7,829 nt of DNA, taken from assembly GCA_900757255.1 (NCBI GenBank), contig CAAENE010000272.1, forward strand, positions 1 to 7,829. Reading direction: 5' to 3'. How positions within the stretch are numbered: position 1 is the stretch's first letter; every line of letters begins with the position of its first letter. A model generated the notes under the pieces. That model worked only from the letters and a program-made list of their open reading frames with translations. It was not told where the DNA came from and did no database searches. This stretch comes from Clostridia bacterium. GTDB taxonomy: Bacteria; Bacillota; Clostridia; HGM11514. Made by a program: the position numbers and the translations under genes. Shown one piece after another: positions 1-5,937 of this stretch.

Positions 1-264
1 CCGCTGAACCGCGCCTTATTTTATCAGGCCGTCCGGCTGACTTTGGCCACTCGAAACCGCCTGCTGGGCCTAAGGAGCGAGAACATCAAGCTGCAAACGA
101 AAATCGAAGAAATCCGCCTGATAGACCGTGCCAAATGCGCCCTGATACAATATCTGAAGATGACCGAACCGCAGGCGCACCGGTATATCGAAAAGCAAGC
201 CATGGATATGAGAAAAACGCGGCGCGAAGTCGCTGAAAATATATTGAAAACGTATGAAGTTTAA
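1..264 (+). CDS. ANTAR-domain response regulator / transcription antiterminator, C-terminal part
   Basis: The frame is open from the first base, so only the last 87 residues are visible and the true start is off the left edge. Visible residues 1-15 (PLNRALFYQAV...) look like the end of a receiver domain, where a Lys-Pro pair precedes the last helix; the Lys would lie just outside the window. A charged, coiled-coil-like helix follows (about 20-45), then a typical ANTAR three-helix region (about 35-85) with IDRAKCALIQYLKMTEPQAH, a conserved Ala-rich turn, and RREVAENIL. ANTAR proteins such as AmiR, NasT, EutV and clostridial NitR bind paired hairpins in nascent RNA and prevent termination. Known relatives often control nitrogen or glutamine genes, and the next gene here is glutamine-dependent carA. 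Whether this protein controls carAB is inference: I saw no paired hexaloop ANTAR target in the carA leader. The family call is firm; the exact target is unknown. Confidence 0.88.
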   Translation, partial: PLNRALFYQAVRLTLATRNRLLGLRSENIKLQTKIEEIRLIDRAKCALIQYLKMTEPQAHRYIEKQAMDMRKTRREVAENILKTYEV

Positions 265-438
265 TTGATTCTTCTTTTGTGAAAGAAGCAAAGCTTCTCT
301 ACTGTTGCGGCGGGCATTCGTGCTAAAACCCGCCGGGGGTTTCGGTTCCCCCGGATCCCTAAAACGACCGCTCCGCGGGGTAGTAATTCTCCGAGGTCTT
401 CTATACTACCCGTCTCTGAAAGCTTCTCATCACAGAGC
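265..438 (+). repeat. Structured intergenic repeat, copy A
   Basis: It starts directly after the ANTAR gene's stop codon and shares ordered blocks with copy B (5631-5844): a purine/pyrimidine hairpin block (AAAGAAGCAAAGCTTCT), a GGGGG-loop-CCCCC hairpin, the block CTAAAACGACCGCTCCGCGG, TATACT-CCCGTC, and ATCACAGAGC at the end. Visible stem-loops are 271-277/282-288 and the overlapping, mutually exclusive 284-289/293-298, then 333-339/348-354 (7 bp, 8-base loop), 368-371/375-378 and 414-418/433-437. No stem is followed by a run of T, so a classic Rho-independent terminator is not evident. Copy A is shorter than copy B: it lacks the perfect A/T-rich hairpin and about 50 bases in the second half. 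The role is unknown. It could be a 3'-UTR stabiliser, a non-canonical terminator, or a small mobile or degenerate repeat. Confidence 0.8.
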
Positions 439-521
439 GCATATCCCAGTCCCGAAACCAAACATGAGCCTGCCAAAAAGCTGTAAAACCATCAAATACA
501 AAAACAGGAAAGGAAAATGTC
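439..521 (+). other. carA leader, no clear element
   Basis: This A-rich stretch lies between repeat copy A and carA. I found no convincing -35/-10 pair, PyrR-binding hairpin, arginine operator or riboswitch. The TATACT inside copy A (402-407) has no acceptable -35 at the usual spacing. The car transcript may start further upstream or from a promoter I cannot recognise. Confidence 0.4.
506..513 (+). promoter_or_regulatory. Ribosome binding site of carA
   Basis: AGGAAAGG lies 8 bases before the ATG at 522. It supports that start over the out-of-frame ATG at 517. Confidence 0.75.
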
Positions 522-1589
522 ATGAAAGCCTATTTAATCTTAGAAAACGGAACGATATTTGAAGGGGAAACATTCGGCGCACAAGTGGATACAGCCGGCG
601 AGCTGGTGTTCACGACCGCAATGACCGGCTATCTCGAAACACTGACCGACCCCAGCTACTATGGGCAGATGGTAGTACAGACCTTTCCGCTGATTGGCAA
701 TTACGGTGTGATACCACAAGATTTTGAAAGCAGCCGCCCTTTCTTAAAAGCATATATCGTCCGACAATGGTGTCAGGAACCCTCAAATTTTAGAAGTAGG
801 GGTACTCTTGACGCTTTTTTAATGCAGAACAATATTCCGGGAATCTGCGGTATCGACACGCGCGCGCTGACCAGGCTGATACGGGAACAGGGCGTCATGA
901 ACGCAAAGCTGATACACGACCTGCACCATGACGTTATCCCCTTTTGCAAAGTAACGAACGCGGTACCGGCGGTAAGCTGCGGGAATGAATCGCTGCATCC
1001 TGTTAAAAACGCCAAATACAAGGTGGTGCTTTGGGATTTCGGCGCCAAAGAGAATATTTTGCGGGAGCTGACAAAACGCGGCTGTGAAGTGGTTCGGGTG
1101 CCTTATCATACAAGTGTGCAGCGGATACAGGAGTTTGAGCCGGACGGCATCATGCTGTCCAACGGCCCGGGCGACCCGGCGGAAAACACCGGCTGTATCC
1201 GTGAGGTAGGAAAACTGCTTGAAACAAAAGTACCGGCCTTTGGCATCTGCCTGGGGCACCAGCTGATGGCGCTGAGCCGGGGCGCAAAAACGGAAAAACT
1301 GAAATACGGCCATCGGGGTGCAAATCAGCCGGCACGCGATATCCAAACCGGACGGGTATACATTACCAGCCAGAACCACGGCTATACAGTCAGCGAAACA
1401 CCGATGGGTGCGAAAATCCGGTTTGTGAATGCAAACGACGGAACGGTGGAAGGGATCGACTATCTCAATACCCCTGCATTTTCGGTGCAGTTCCACCCCG
1501 AGGCGGCTGCAGGGCCGCTGGACACCGCATTTTTATTTGACCGGTTCATAGGATTGATGGAAAGGGGGAAACAGCATGCCGCTCAATAA
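522..1589 (+). CDS. carA: Carbamoyl-phosphate synthetase, small (glutamine amidotransferase) subunit
   Basis: CarA hydrolyses glutamine and channels ammonia to CarB for carbamoyl phosphate, which feeds pyrimidine and arginine synthesis in the cytoplasm. The 355-residue product has the usual family length. Residues 1-150 are the CarA-specific N-terminal domain, with ENGTIFEGETFG, TAMTGYLETLTDPSY and GICGIDTRALTRLIRE. From about 166 (KVVLWDFGAKENILREL) it is a class I glutamine amidotransferase: SNGPGDP at 213-219, nucleophile Cys243 in AFGICLGHQ, the signature KYGHRGANQP (261-270), and the catalytic His325/Glu327 pair in SVQFHPE. The ATG at 522 is chosen for its good binding site and for the family-typical N-terminus. 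Its end overlaps carB by 14 bases, which points to translational coupling and matched output of the two subunits. All key residues are present and nothing looks degraded. Confidence 0.97.
   Translation: MKAYLILENGTIFEGETFGAQVDTAGELVFTTAMTGYLETLTDPSYYGQMVVQTFPLIGNYGVIPQDFESSRPFLKAYIVRQWCQEPSNFRSRGTLDAFLMQNNIPGICGIDTRALTRLIREQGVMNAKLIHDLHHDVIPFCKVTNAVPAVSCGNESLHPVKNAKYKVVLWDFGAKENILRELTKRGCEVVRVPYHTSVQRIQEFEPDGIMLSNGPGDPAENTGCIREVGKLLETKVPAFGICLGHQLMALSRGAKTEKLKYGHRGANQPARDIQTGRVYITSQNHGYTVSETPMGAKIRFVNANDGTVEGIDYLNTPAFSVQFHPEAAAGPLDTAFLFDRFIGLMERGKQHAAQ
1561..1568 (+). promoter_or_regulatory. Ribosome binding site of carB, inside carA
   Basis: AAAGGGGG lies 7 bases before the ATG at 1576, within the last codons of carA. 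It fixes the carB start and the 14-base carA/carB overlap. Confidence 0.65.
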
Positions 1590-4500
1590 AGACATCAAAA
1601 AAATTCTGGTTATCGGTTCGGGACCTATTGTGATCGGGCAGGCAGCGGAATTTGACTATTCAGGCACACAGGGCTGCCGGGCGCTGAAGGAGGAAGGGCT
1701 GGAAGTCATTTTGATCAATTCCAACCCGGCGACTATTATGACCGACAGCGCCATGGCGGACAAAATCTACATCGAACCGCTGACCGTCGAGGTGATAAAA
1801 CGAATTATTCAGAAGGAACGCCCCGACAGCCTGCTATCTACATTAGGCGGACAGATGGGGCTGACCCTGTCCATGCAGCTTGCAAAGGAAGGCTTTTTGG
1901 AACAAAATGGGGTAAAGCTGCTGGGCGCGCGGGTCGATACCATCGACAAAGCGGAGGACCGCGAACTGTTCAAGGAAACCATGGAAAAAATCAACCAGCC
2001 GGTCATTCCATCGGTGGTGGTAAACGATATCGAACCGGCCAAACAGTTTGGTAAAGAAAACGGCTATCCGCTGATTATCCGGCCGGCGTTTACCTTAGGC
2101 GGCAGCGGCGGCGGAATCGTACAAAACGAAGAAGAGCTGACAGAAATCTGCGGGCGGGGGCTGTCCCTGTCCCCCATTCATCAAGTGCTGGTAGAAAAAT
2201 GCATATCCGGCTGGAAGGAAATCGAGTTTGAAGTCATGCGCGACTCATCCGGCAATGTGATAACCGTCTGCTCGATGGAAAATTTCGATCCGGTGGGCGT
2301 ACATACCGGAGATAGCATTGTGATAGCCCCCGCCGTGACCCTATCCGACAAGGAATACCAGATGCTGCGCTCAGCCGCGCTTTCTATCATAGACGAGCTG
2401 AAAATCGAGAGCGGCTGCAACTGCCAGTTCGCACTGAACCCCGACAGCTTTGAATATGCGGTCATTGAGGTAAACCCGCGCGTGTCGCGCTCTTCTGCCC
2501 TTGCGTCCAAAGCGACCGGATACCCGATAGCAAAGGCAGCGGCCAAAATTGCGCTGGGCTATACGCTGGACGAAATCAAAAATGCCGTCACCGGAAAAAC
2601 CTGCGCCTGCTTTGAACCGGCGCTTGATTATGTAGTGGTAAAATTTCCGAAATGGCCCTTTGACAAATTCGTATATGCCAAACGGGAGCTTGGCACCCAG
2701 ATGAAGGCGACCGGCGAAGTCATGGCAATCGGAACGACCTTTGAACAGGCGCTGATGAAGGCGGTGCGCGGTGCGGAAATCTCACTGGACAGCCTGCACC
2801 TGCCAAAATTAGAAAAAGAAACCACTCTGAATATCCGCAAAAAGCTGCGCGATACCACCGACGAACGCCTATTCGTCGTATTTGAAGCCCTGCGGCGAGG
2901 CGTGTCCATAGAGGAAATTCATAACATTACCAAAATCGATAACTGGTTTTTGGCAAAGTTATGCAGCCTGCTAACGGTTGAACAGGAGCTTAGCGAAGGT
3001 TTTTCACCGGAAATTTATCGAAAAGCCAAACAGCTGGGCTTTCCCGATACCGTGATCGAGCGCATTGCCGGACAGCAAATCGAAAAACCGCTGACCGCGT
3101 CTTTTAAAATGGTGGACACCTGCGCAGCAGAATTTGCAGCCGAAACCCCTTATTTTTATAGTACCTTTGACGAGGAAAACGAGGCGGCAGAATTTATCGC
3201 GGAACACAAAACCGGCAAAAAGACGGTCATCGTGTTCGGCGCGGGACCGATCCGCATCGGTCAGGGAATCGAATTTGACTATGCGTCGGTACACTGCGTG
3301 TGGGCGCTCAAGGAAGCCGGATACGATGTCGTTATCGTAAACAACAATCCCGAAACGGTTTCCACCGATTTTGATACCGCCGACCGGCTGTACTTTGAAC
3401 CGCTTTTTCCGGAAGATGTGAAAGCGATTTTAGAGACGGAACGCCCCTATGCGGCGGTGGTTGCCTTTGGAGGGCAGACAGCGATTCGCCTCACGCGGTT
3501 TTTAGATGAAATGGGCGTCAAAATCCTGGGCACACAGCCAGATAGCATTGACGCCGCGGAGGATCGGGAACGGTTTGATGAGCTTTTGGAAGAGCTCTCC
3601 ATCAAGCGTCCCTCCGGTACAACGGTGATGACAAAAGAGGAAGCGCTGCAATCTGCGAACCGGATCGGATATCCGGTGCTGCTGCGGCCCTCCTATGTGC
3701 TGGGCGGACAGAACATGATCATCGCCTATAACGACGCAGACGTAAAAGAATACATGGACATTATTCTATCCCACAAAATTGAAAATCCGGTGCTGATCGA
3801 CAAATACCTGATGGGTTTAGAGCTGGAGGTAGACGCCATCTGCGACGGCAAAGATATTTTGATACCGGGCATCATGGAACACATCGAGCGGGCGGGCGTT
3901 CACAGCGGCGACTCGATCGCCATATATCCTGCCCCGCACGTGGATGACAATTTAAAGGAGACCATCATTGATTATACCAAAAAACTGGCACTGTCCCTCC
4001 ATACCGTCGGGCTGGTAAACATCCAGTATCTGTATTTTGAGGGTGATCTATATGTAATAGAAGTCAATCCGCGCTCCAGCCGGACGATACCCTATATCAG
4101 CAAGGTAACCGGCGTGCCGATGGCGGAACTTGCCCTGCGGGCTATGCTGGGCGAACCCTTAGCCTCCATGGGCTATGGCACCGGCCTGTATCCCCCGTCA
4201 CCTTATAAAGCGGTCAAGGTACCGGTCTTTTCCTTTGAAAAGCTGGCCGACGTCGACACCCATTTAGGCCCTGAAATGAAATCGACCGGCGAGGTACTGG
4301 GCATTGCCAATACAGTGGAAGAAGCGCTGTATAAAGGGCTGTGCGCGGCAGGCTATAACCTGAACCTGACCGGCGGCGTGTTTATCTCAGTCCGGGACAG
4401 TGATAAAAGGGAAATTGCGGACGCAGCCAAAAAGTATGCCATGCTCGGCTTTACGATTTATGCGACGCGCGGGACAGCGGAACGGCTGCACGAATGTGAA

Positions 4501-5619
4501 ATCCCGGCGATCACCGTCAGCAAGATACACGAATCCAGCGAAAACAATACCCTGTCCCTCATCGAGAGCGGCAAGGTCAGCCTGGTGATATCCACCTCAA
4601 GCAAGGGTCGCGACCCGGCGCGGGACAGCGTAAAAATCAGACGCAAAGCAGTAGAAAAAAACATCCCCTGCCTGACCTCGATTGATACCGCCCACGCGCT
4701 GGCCAATTCTTTAAAAAGCCGGTACAGCGAGCAATCGATAGAACTGGTCGACATCAACCATAAAAGGAGCGAAACCATGAAACTGCACTTTACCAAAATG
4801 CACGGCTGCGGCAATGATTATATTTATTTTAATTGCCTGCATCAGGAGATAGACAATCCGGAAGGCCTGTCAGTCCGGCTGTCCGACCGGAAATTCGGGA
4901 TCGGCGGCGACGGGATCGTCCTCATCTGCCCGTCGGATATTGCAGACGCAAAAATGCGGATGTTCAATCTGGACGGAAGCGAAGGGAAAATGTGCGGCAA
5001 CGCCATCCGCTGCGTCGGCAAATTCCTCTATGACAACGGAATCGTACAAAAAAAACAGGTCAGCATCGAAACCTTGAGCGGCATTAAGACCCTTGACCTG
5101 TTCACAAAGGACGGCAAGGTATCCTCAGCCCGCGTCAATATGGGCAAAGCAGAATTTGAACCGAAACAAATTCCGGTCAAATGGGACAACGGCGGCAAAA
5201 TCATCAACCAGCCTGTTACCATCGACGGTCAGCAGTACCATATCTCCTGTGTATCGATGGGCAACCCGCATTGCGTGGTATTCTGCGATACCATTGATAG
5301 CCTGCCCCTTCCCACCCTGGGGCCGAAATTTGAGAACGCTCCCCTGTTTCCGGAACGCGTCAATACTGAATTTATCAAGGTACTGGACAAAAACACCCTG
5401 AAAATGCGGGTATGGGAACGCGGCAGCGGTGAAACCTGGGCCTGCGGCACAGGCGCCTGTGCGGCGGCAGTTGCGGCGGTAGAAAACGGATATTGTCAAA
5501 AGGGCGAGGATATTTTAGTCAAGCTCAAGGGCGGCAATCTCACGATTAACTACACCGCTGAACGGGTACTCATGACCGGCAATGCCGAAACGGTATTTAC
5601 CGGGGAAATCGAGGTTTGA
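1576..5619 (+). CDS. carB: Carbamoyl-phosphate synthetase large subunit fused in frame to diaminopimelate epimerase
   Basis: Residues 1-1067 are a full-length CarB, which makes carbamoyl phosphate from bicarbonate, ammonia and two ATP. The first synthetase half has GSGPIVIGQ (14-22), the ATP-grasp segment RPAFTLGGSGGG (169-180) and metal-binding Glu298/Asn300 in EVNPR. An oligomerisation region spans roughly 405-545. The second half repeats the pattern with GAGPIRIGQ (555-563), RPSYVLGGQ from Arg704, and Glu829/Asn831. The MGS-like allosteric domain is about 933-1057 (GGVFISVRDSDK..., TSSKGRDPARD, PCLTSIDTA), the place where UMP and ornithine act in known enzymes. No stop follows: after LVDINHKRSET the frame continues straight into a complete DapF (1068-1347). 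CarB is normally near 1070 residues and ends on its own. The fusion may be real, may coexist with free DapF from the internal start at 4777, or may reflect a lost stop or a base error near the junction. Both enzyme halves look intact. Confidence 0.93.
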   Translation: MPLNKDIKKILVIGSGPIVIGQAAEFDYSGTQGCRALKEEGLEVILINSNPATIMTDSAMADKIYIEPLTVEVIKRIIQKERPDSLLSTLGGQMGLTLSMQLAKEGFLEQNGVKLLGARVDTIDKAEDRELFKETMEKINQPVIPSVVVNDIEPAKQFGKENGYPLIIRPAFTLGGSGGGIVQNEEELTEICGRGLSLSPIHQVLVEKCISGWKEIEFEVMRDSSGNVITVCSMENFDPVGVHTGDSIVIAPAVTLSDKEYQMLRSAALSIIDELKIESGCNCQFALNPDSFEYAVIEVNPRVSRSSALASKATGYPIAKAAAKIALGYTLDEIKNAVTGKTCACFEPALDYVVVKFPKWPFDKFVYAKRELGTQMKATGEVMAIGTTFEQALMKAVRGAEISLDSLHLPKLEKETTLNIRKKLRDTTDERLFVVFEALRRGVSIEEIHNITKIDNWFLAKLCSLLTVEQELSEGFSPEIYRKAKQLGFPDTVIERIAGQQIEKPLTASFKMVDTCAAEFAAETPYFYSTFDEENEAAEFIAEHKTGKKTVIVFGAGPIRIGQGIEFDYASVHCVWALKEAGYDVVIVNNNPETVSTDFDTADRLYFEPLFPEDVKAILETERPYAAVVAFGGQTAIRLTRFLDEMGVKILGTQPDSIDAAEDRERFDELLEELSIKRPSGTTVMTKEEALQSANRIGYPVLLRPSYVLGGQNMIIAYNDADVKEYMDIILSHKIENPVLIDKYLMGLELEVDAICDGKDILIPGIMEHIERAGVHSGDSIAIYPAPHVDDNLKETIIDYTKKLALSLHTVGLVNIQYLYFEGDLYVIEVNPRSSRTIPYISKVTGVPMAELALRAMLGEPLASMGYGTGLYPPSPYKAVKVPVFSFEKLADVDTHLGPEMKSTGEVLGIANTVEEALYKGLCAAGYNLNLTGGVFISVRDSDKREIADAAKKYAMLGFTIYATRGTAERLHECEIPAITVSKIHESSENNTLSLIESGKVSLVISTSSKGRDPARDSVKIRRKAVEKNIPCLTSIDTAHALANSLKSRYSEQSIELVDINHKRSETMKLHFTKMHGCGNDYIYFNCLHQEIDNPEGLSVRLSDRKFGIGGDGIVLICPSDIADAKMRMFNLDGSEGKMCGNAIRCVGKFLYDNGIVQKKQVSIETLSGIKTLDLFTKDGKVSSARVNMGKAEFEPKQIPVKWDNGGKIINQPVTIDGQQYHISCVSMGNPHCVVFCDTIDSLPLPTLGPKFENAPLFPERVNTEFIKVLDKNTLKMRVWERGSGETWACGTGACAAAVAAVENGYCQKGEDILVKLKGGNLTINYTAERVLMTGNAETVFTGEIEV
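4763..4769 (+). promoter_or_regulatory. Internal ribosome binding site for dapF
   Basis: AAAGGAG lies 7 bases before the ATG at 4777, inside the continuous carB-dapF frame. Its spacing and strength match the other starts in this window. It looks like the binding site of an ordinary separate gene and suggests that free DapF is still made. Confidence 0.7.
4777..5619 (+). CDS. dapF: Diaminopimelate epimerase (nested start within the carB frame)
   Basis: DapF converts LL- to meso-diaminopimelate, the precursor of lysine and of the peptidoglycan cross-link, without a cofactor and with two cysteines as acid and base. From ATG 4777 the product is 280 residues, the normal family length, and begins with the typical N-terminus MKLHFTKMHGCGNDYIYF. 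Key motifs are GIGGDGIVLI (41-50), DGSEGKMCGNAIRC with catalytic Cys73, SMGNPHCV (160-167), NTEF (196-199) and GSGETWACGTG with catalytic Cys223. It is in the same frame as carB, with no stop between, but has its own ribosome binding site. It may therefore be made as a free protein, as the C-terminal part of a CarB fusion, or both. There is no known pathway link with carbamoyl phosphate, so co-transcription alone is the simplest reason for its place here. No sign of decay. Confidence 0.9.
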   Translation: MKLHFTKMHGCGNDYIYFNCLHQEIDNPEGLSVRLSDRKFGIGGDGIVLICPSDIADAKMRMFNLDGSEGKMCGNAIRCVGKFLYDNGIVQKKQVSIETLSGIKTLDLFTKDGKVSSARVNMGKAEFEPKQIPVKWDNGGKIINQPVTIDGQQYHISCVSMGNPHCVVFCDTIDSLPLPTLGPKFENAPLFPERVNTEFIKVLDKNTLKMRVWERGSGETWACGTGACAAAVAAVENGYCQKGEDILVKLKGGNLTINYTAERVLMTGNAETVFTGEIEV

Positions 5620-5630
5620 CTTTTAGACAA

Positions 5631-5844
5631 AGGGACTTCTTTGCGAAAGAAGCAAAGCTTCTCGTTCTTTTTCGGCGGAAAAAGAACCAAAAACGCCCGG
5701 GGGTTTCGATTCCCCCGGAGCCCCTAAAACGACCGCTCCGCGGGGAGGTCAAACCTCTGGAGCCTTGCACCGGGAAGACTCTCCGTGGGAAGATAGGCGC
5801 TGAGACCTTGTATACTGCCCGTCGATGCAGGCTTATCACAGAGC
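5631..5844 (+). repeat. Structured intergenic repeat, copy B
   Basis: It begins 11 bases after the dapF stop and matches copy A in the same order and orientation. Stem-loops are 5636-5642/5646-5652 and the competing 5648-5653/5657-5662; a perfect 10-bp hairpin 5664-5673/5678-5687 with a GGCG loop; 5697-5703/5712-5718 (7 bp, loop TTTCGATT); and 5745-5749/5753-5757. The closest match to copy A is from about 5686 to 5745, ending in CGACCGCTCCGCGGGG. Copy B then has about 50 extra bases before the shared TATACT-CCCGTCG block (5811-5825) and ATCACAGAGC (5835-5844). No T-run follows any stem. Short reading frames crossing it have no family resemblance and are not credible genes. Confidence 0.82.
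5664..5687. repeat. Perfect 10-bp A/T-rich hairpin in copy B
   Basis: GTTCTTTTTC pairs with GAAAAAGAAC across a four-base GGCG loop. It is absent from copy A, but two hairpins of similar make-up occur at the end of pyrG (7498-7537). It is followed by CAAAAACG rather than T residues, so it is not a standard terminator in the + direction. Confidence 0.8.
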
Positions 5845-5895
5845 ATGTATCTCTCTGCCATCTATTAAACTCTCATACTCGGAAAGTATTTTCCC

Positions 5896-5918
5896 TGCCC
5901 TGTGGGTATACAAGAAAG
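5896..5918 (+). repeat. Left arm of the inverted repeat flanking pyrG
   Basis: This 23-base arm is complementary to 7561-7583 at 22 of 23 positions; the only mismatch is A5910 against A7569. Its core is CCCTGTGGG. It ends four bases before the pyrG Shine-Dalgarno purine run, so pairing of the two arms in RNA would put a long helix next to the ribosome binding site. Confidence 0.85.
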
Positions 5919-5922
5919 TGAA

Positions 5923-5929
5923 AAGGAGG
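5923..5929 (+). promoter_or_regulatory. Ribosome binding site of pyrG
   Basis: AAGGAGG is close to the ideal anti-16S sequence and lies 8 bases before the ATG at 5938. It decides that start over an in-frame GTG at 5902, which would add 12 residues not typical of CTP synthase. Confidence 0.9.
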
Positions 5930-5937
5930 GTAATACC

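Larger units (their letters stand above)
5845..5937 (+). other. pyrG leader
   Basis: This stretch lies between copy B and the pyrG start. It contains one arm of the 23-base inverted repeat (5896-5918) and the pyrG ribosome binding site. Many Gram-positive pyrG genes are controlled by a terminator in the leader after reiterative G addition at the transcript start. I see neither a clear promoter with a GGGC start nor a terminator with a T-run here, so that mechanism is not supported by what is visible. Confidence 0.4.

Noticed and set aside
333..354. tRNA gene suggested by a T-arm-like hairpin
   Set aside because: No acceptor, D or anticodon arm can be built around it, and the loop is 8 bases in copies A and B.
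402..407. TATACT as a promoter -10 box (also 5811-5816 in copy B)
   Set aside because: Conserved in both copies, but no -35-like hexamer lies at 16-18 bases in either and there is no extended -10, so a promoter cannot be supported.
305..562. 85-codon reading frame across repeat copy A into carA
   Set aside because: It crosses hairpins, overlaps the start of carA in another frame, and shows no recognisable motif.
5664..5687. Rho-independent terminator after dapF
   Set aside because: The stem is A/T-rich and is followed by CAAAAACG rather than a T-run; termination here is possible but not shown.
5616..5921. 101-codon reading frame across repeat copy B
   Set aside because: Its composition is that of the non-coding repeat, rich in Arg and Lys. 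It has no family motif, and copy A does not preserve the frame.
5902..5937. Longer PyrG start at an in-frame GTG (5902)
   Set aside because: The extra 12 residues have no family resemblance, the segment overlaps the inverted-repeat arm, and AAGGAGG is ideally placed for the ATG at 5938.
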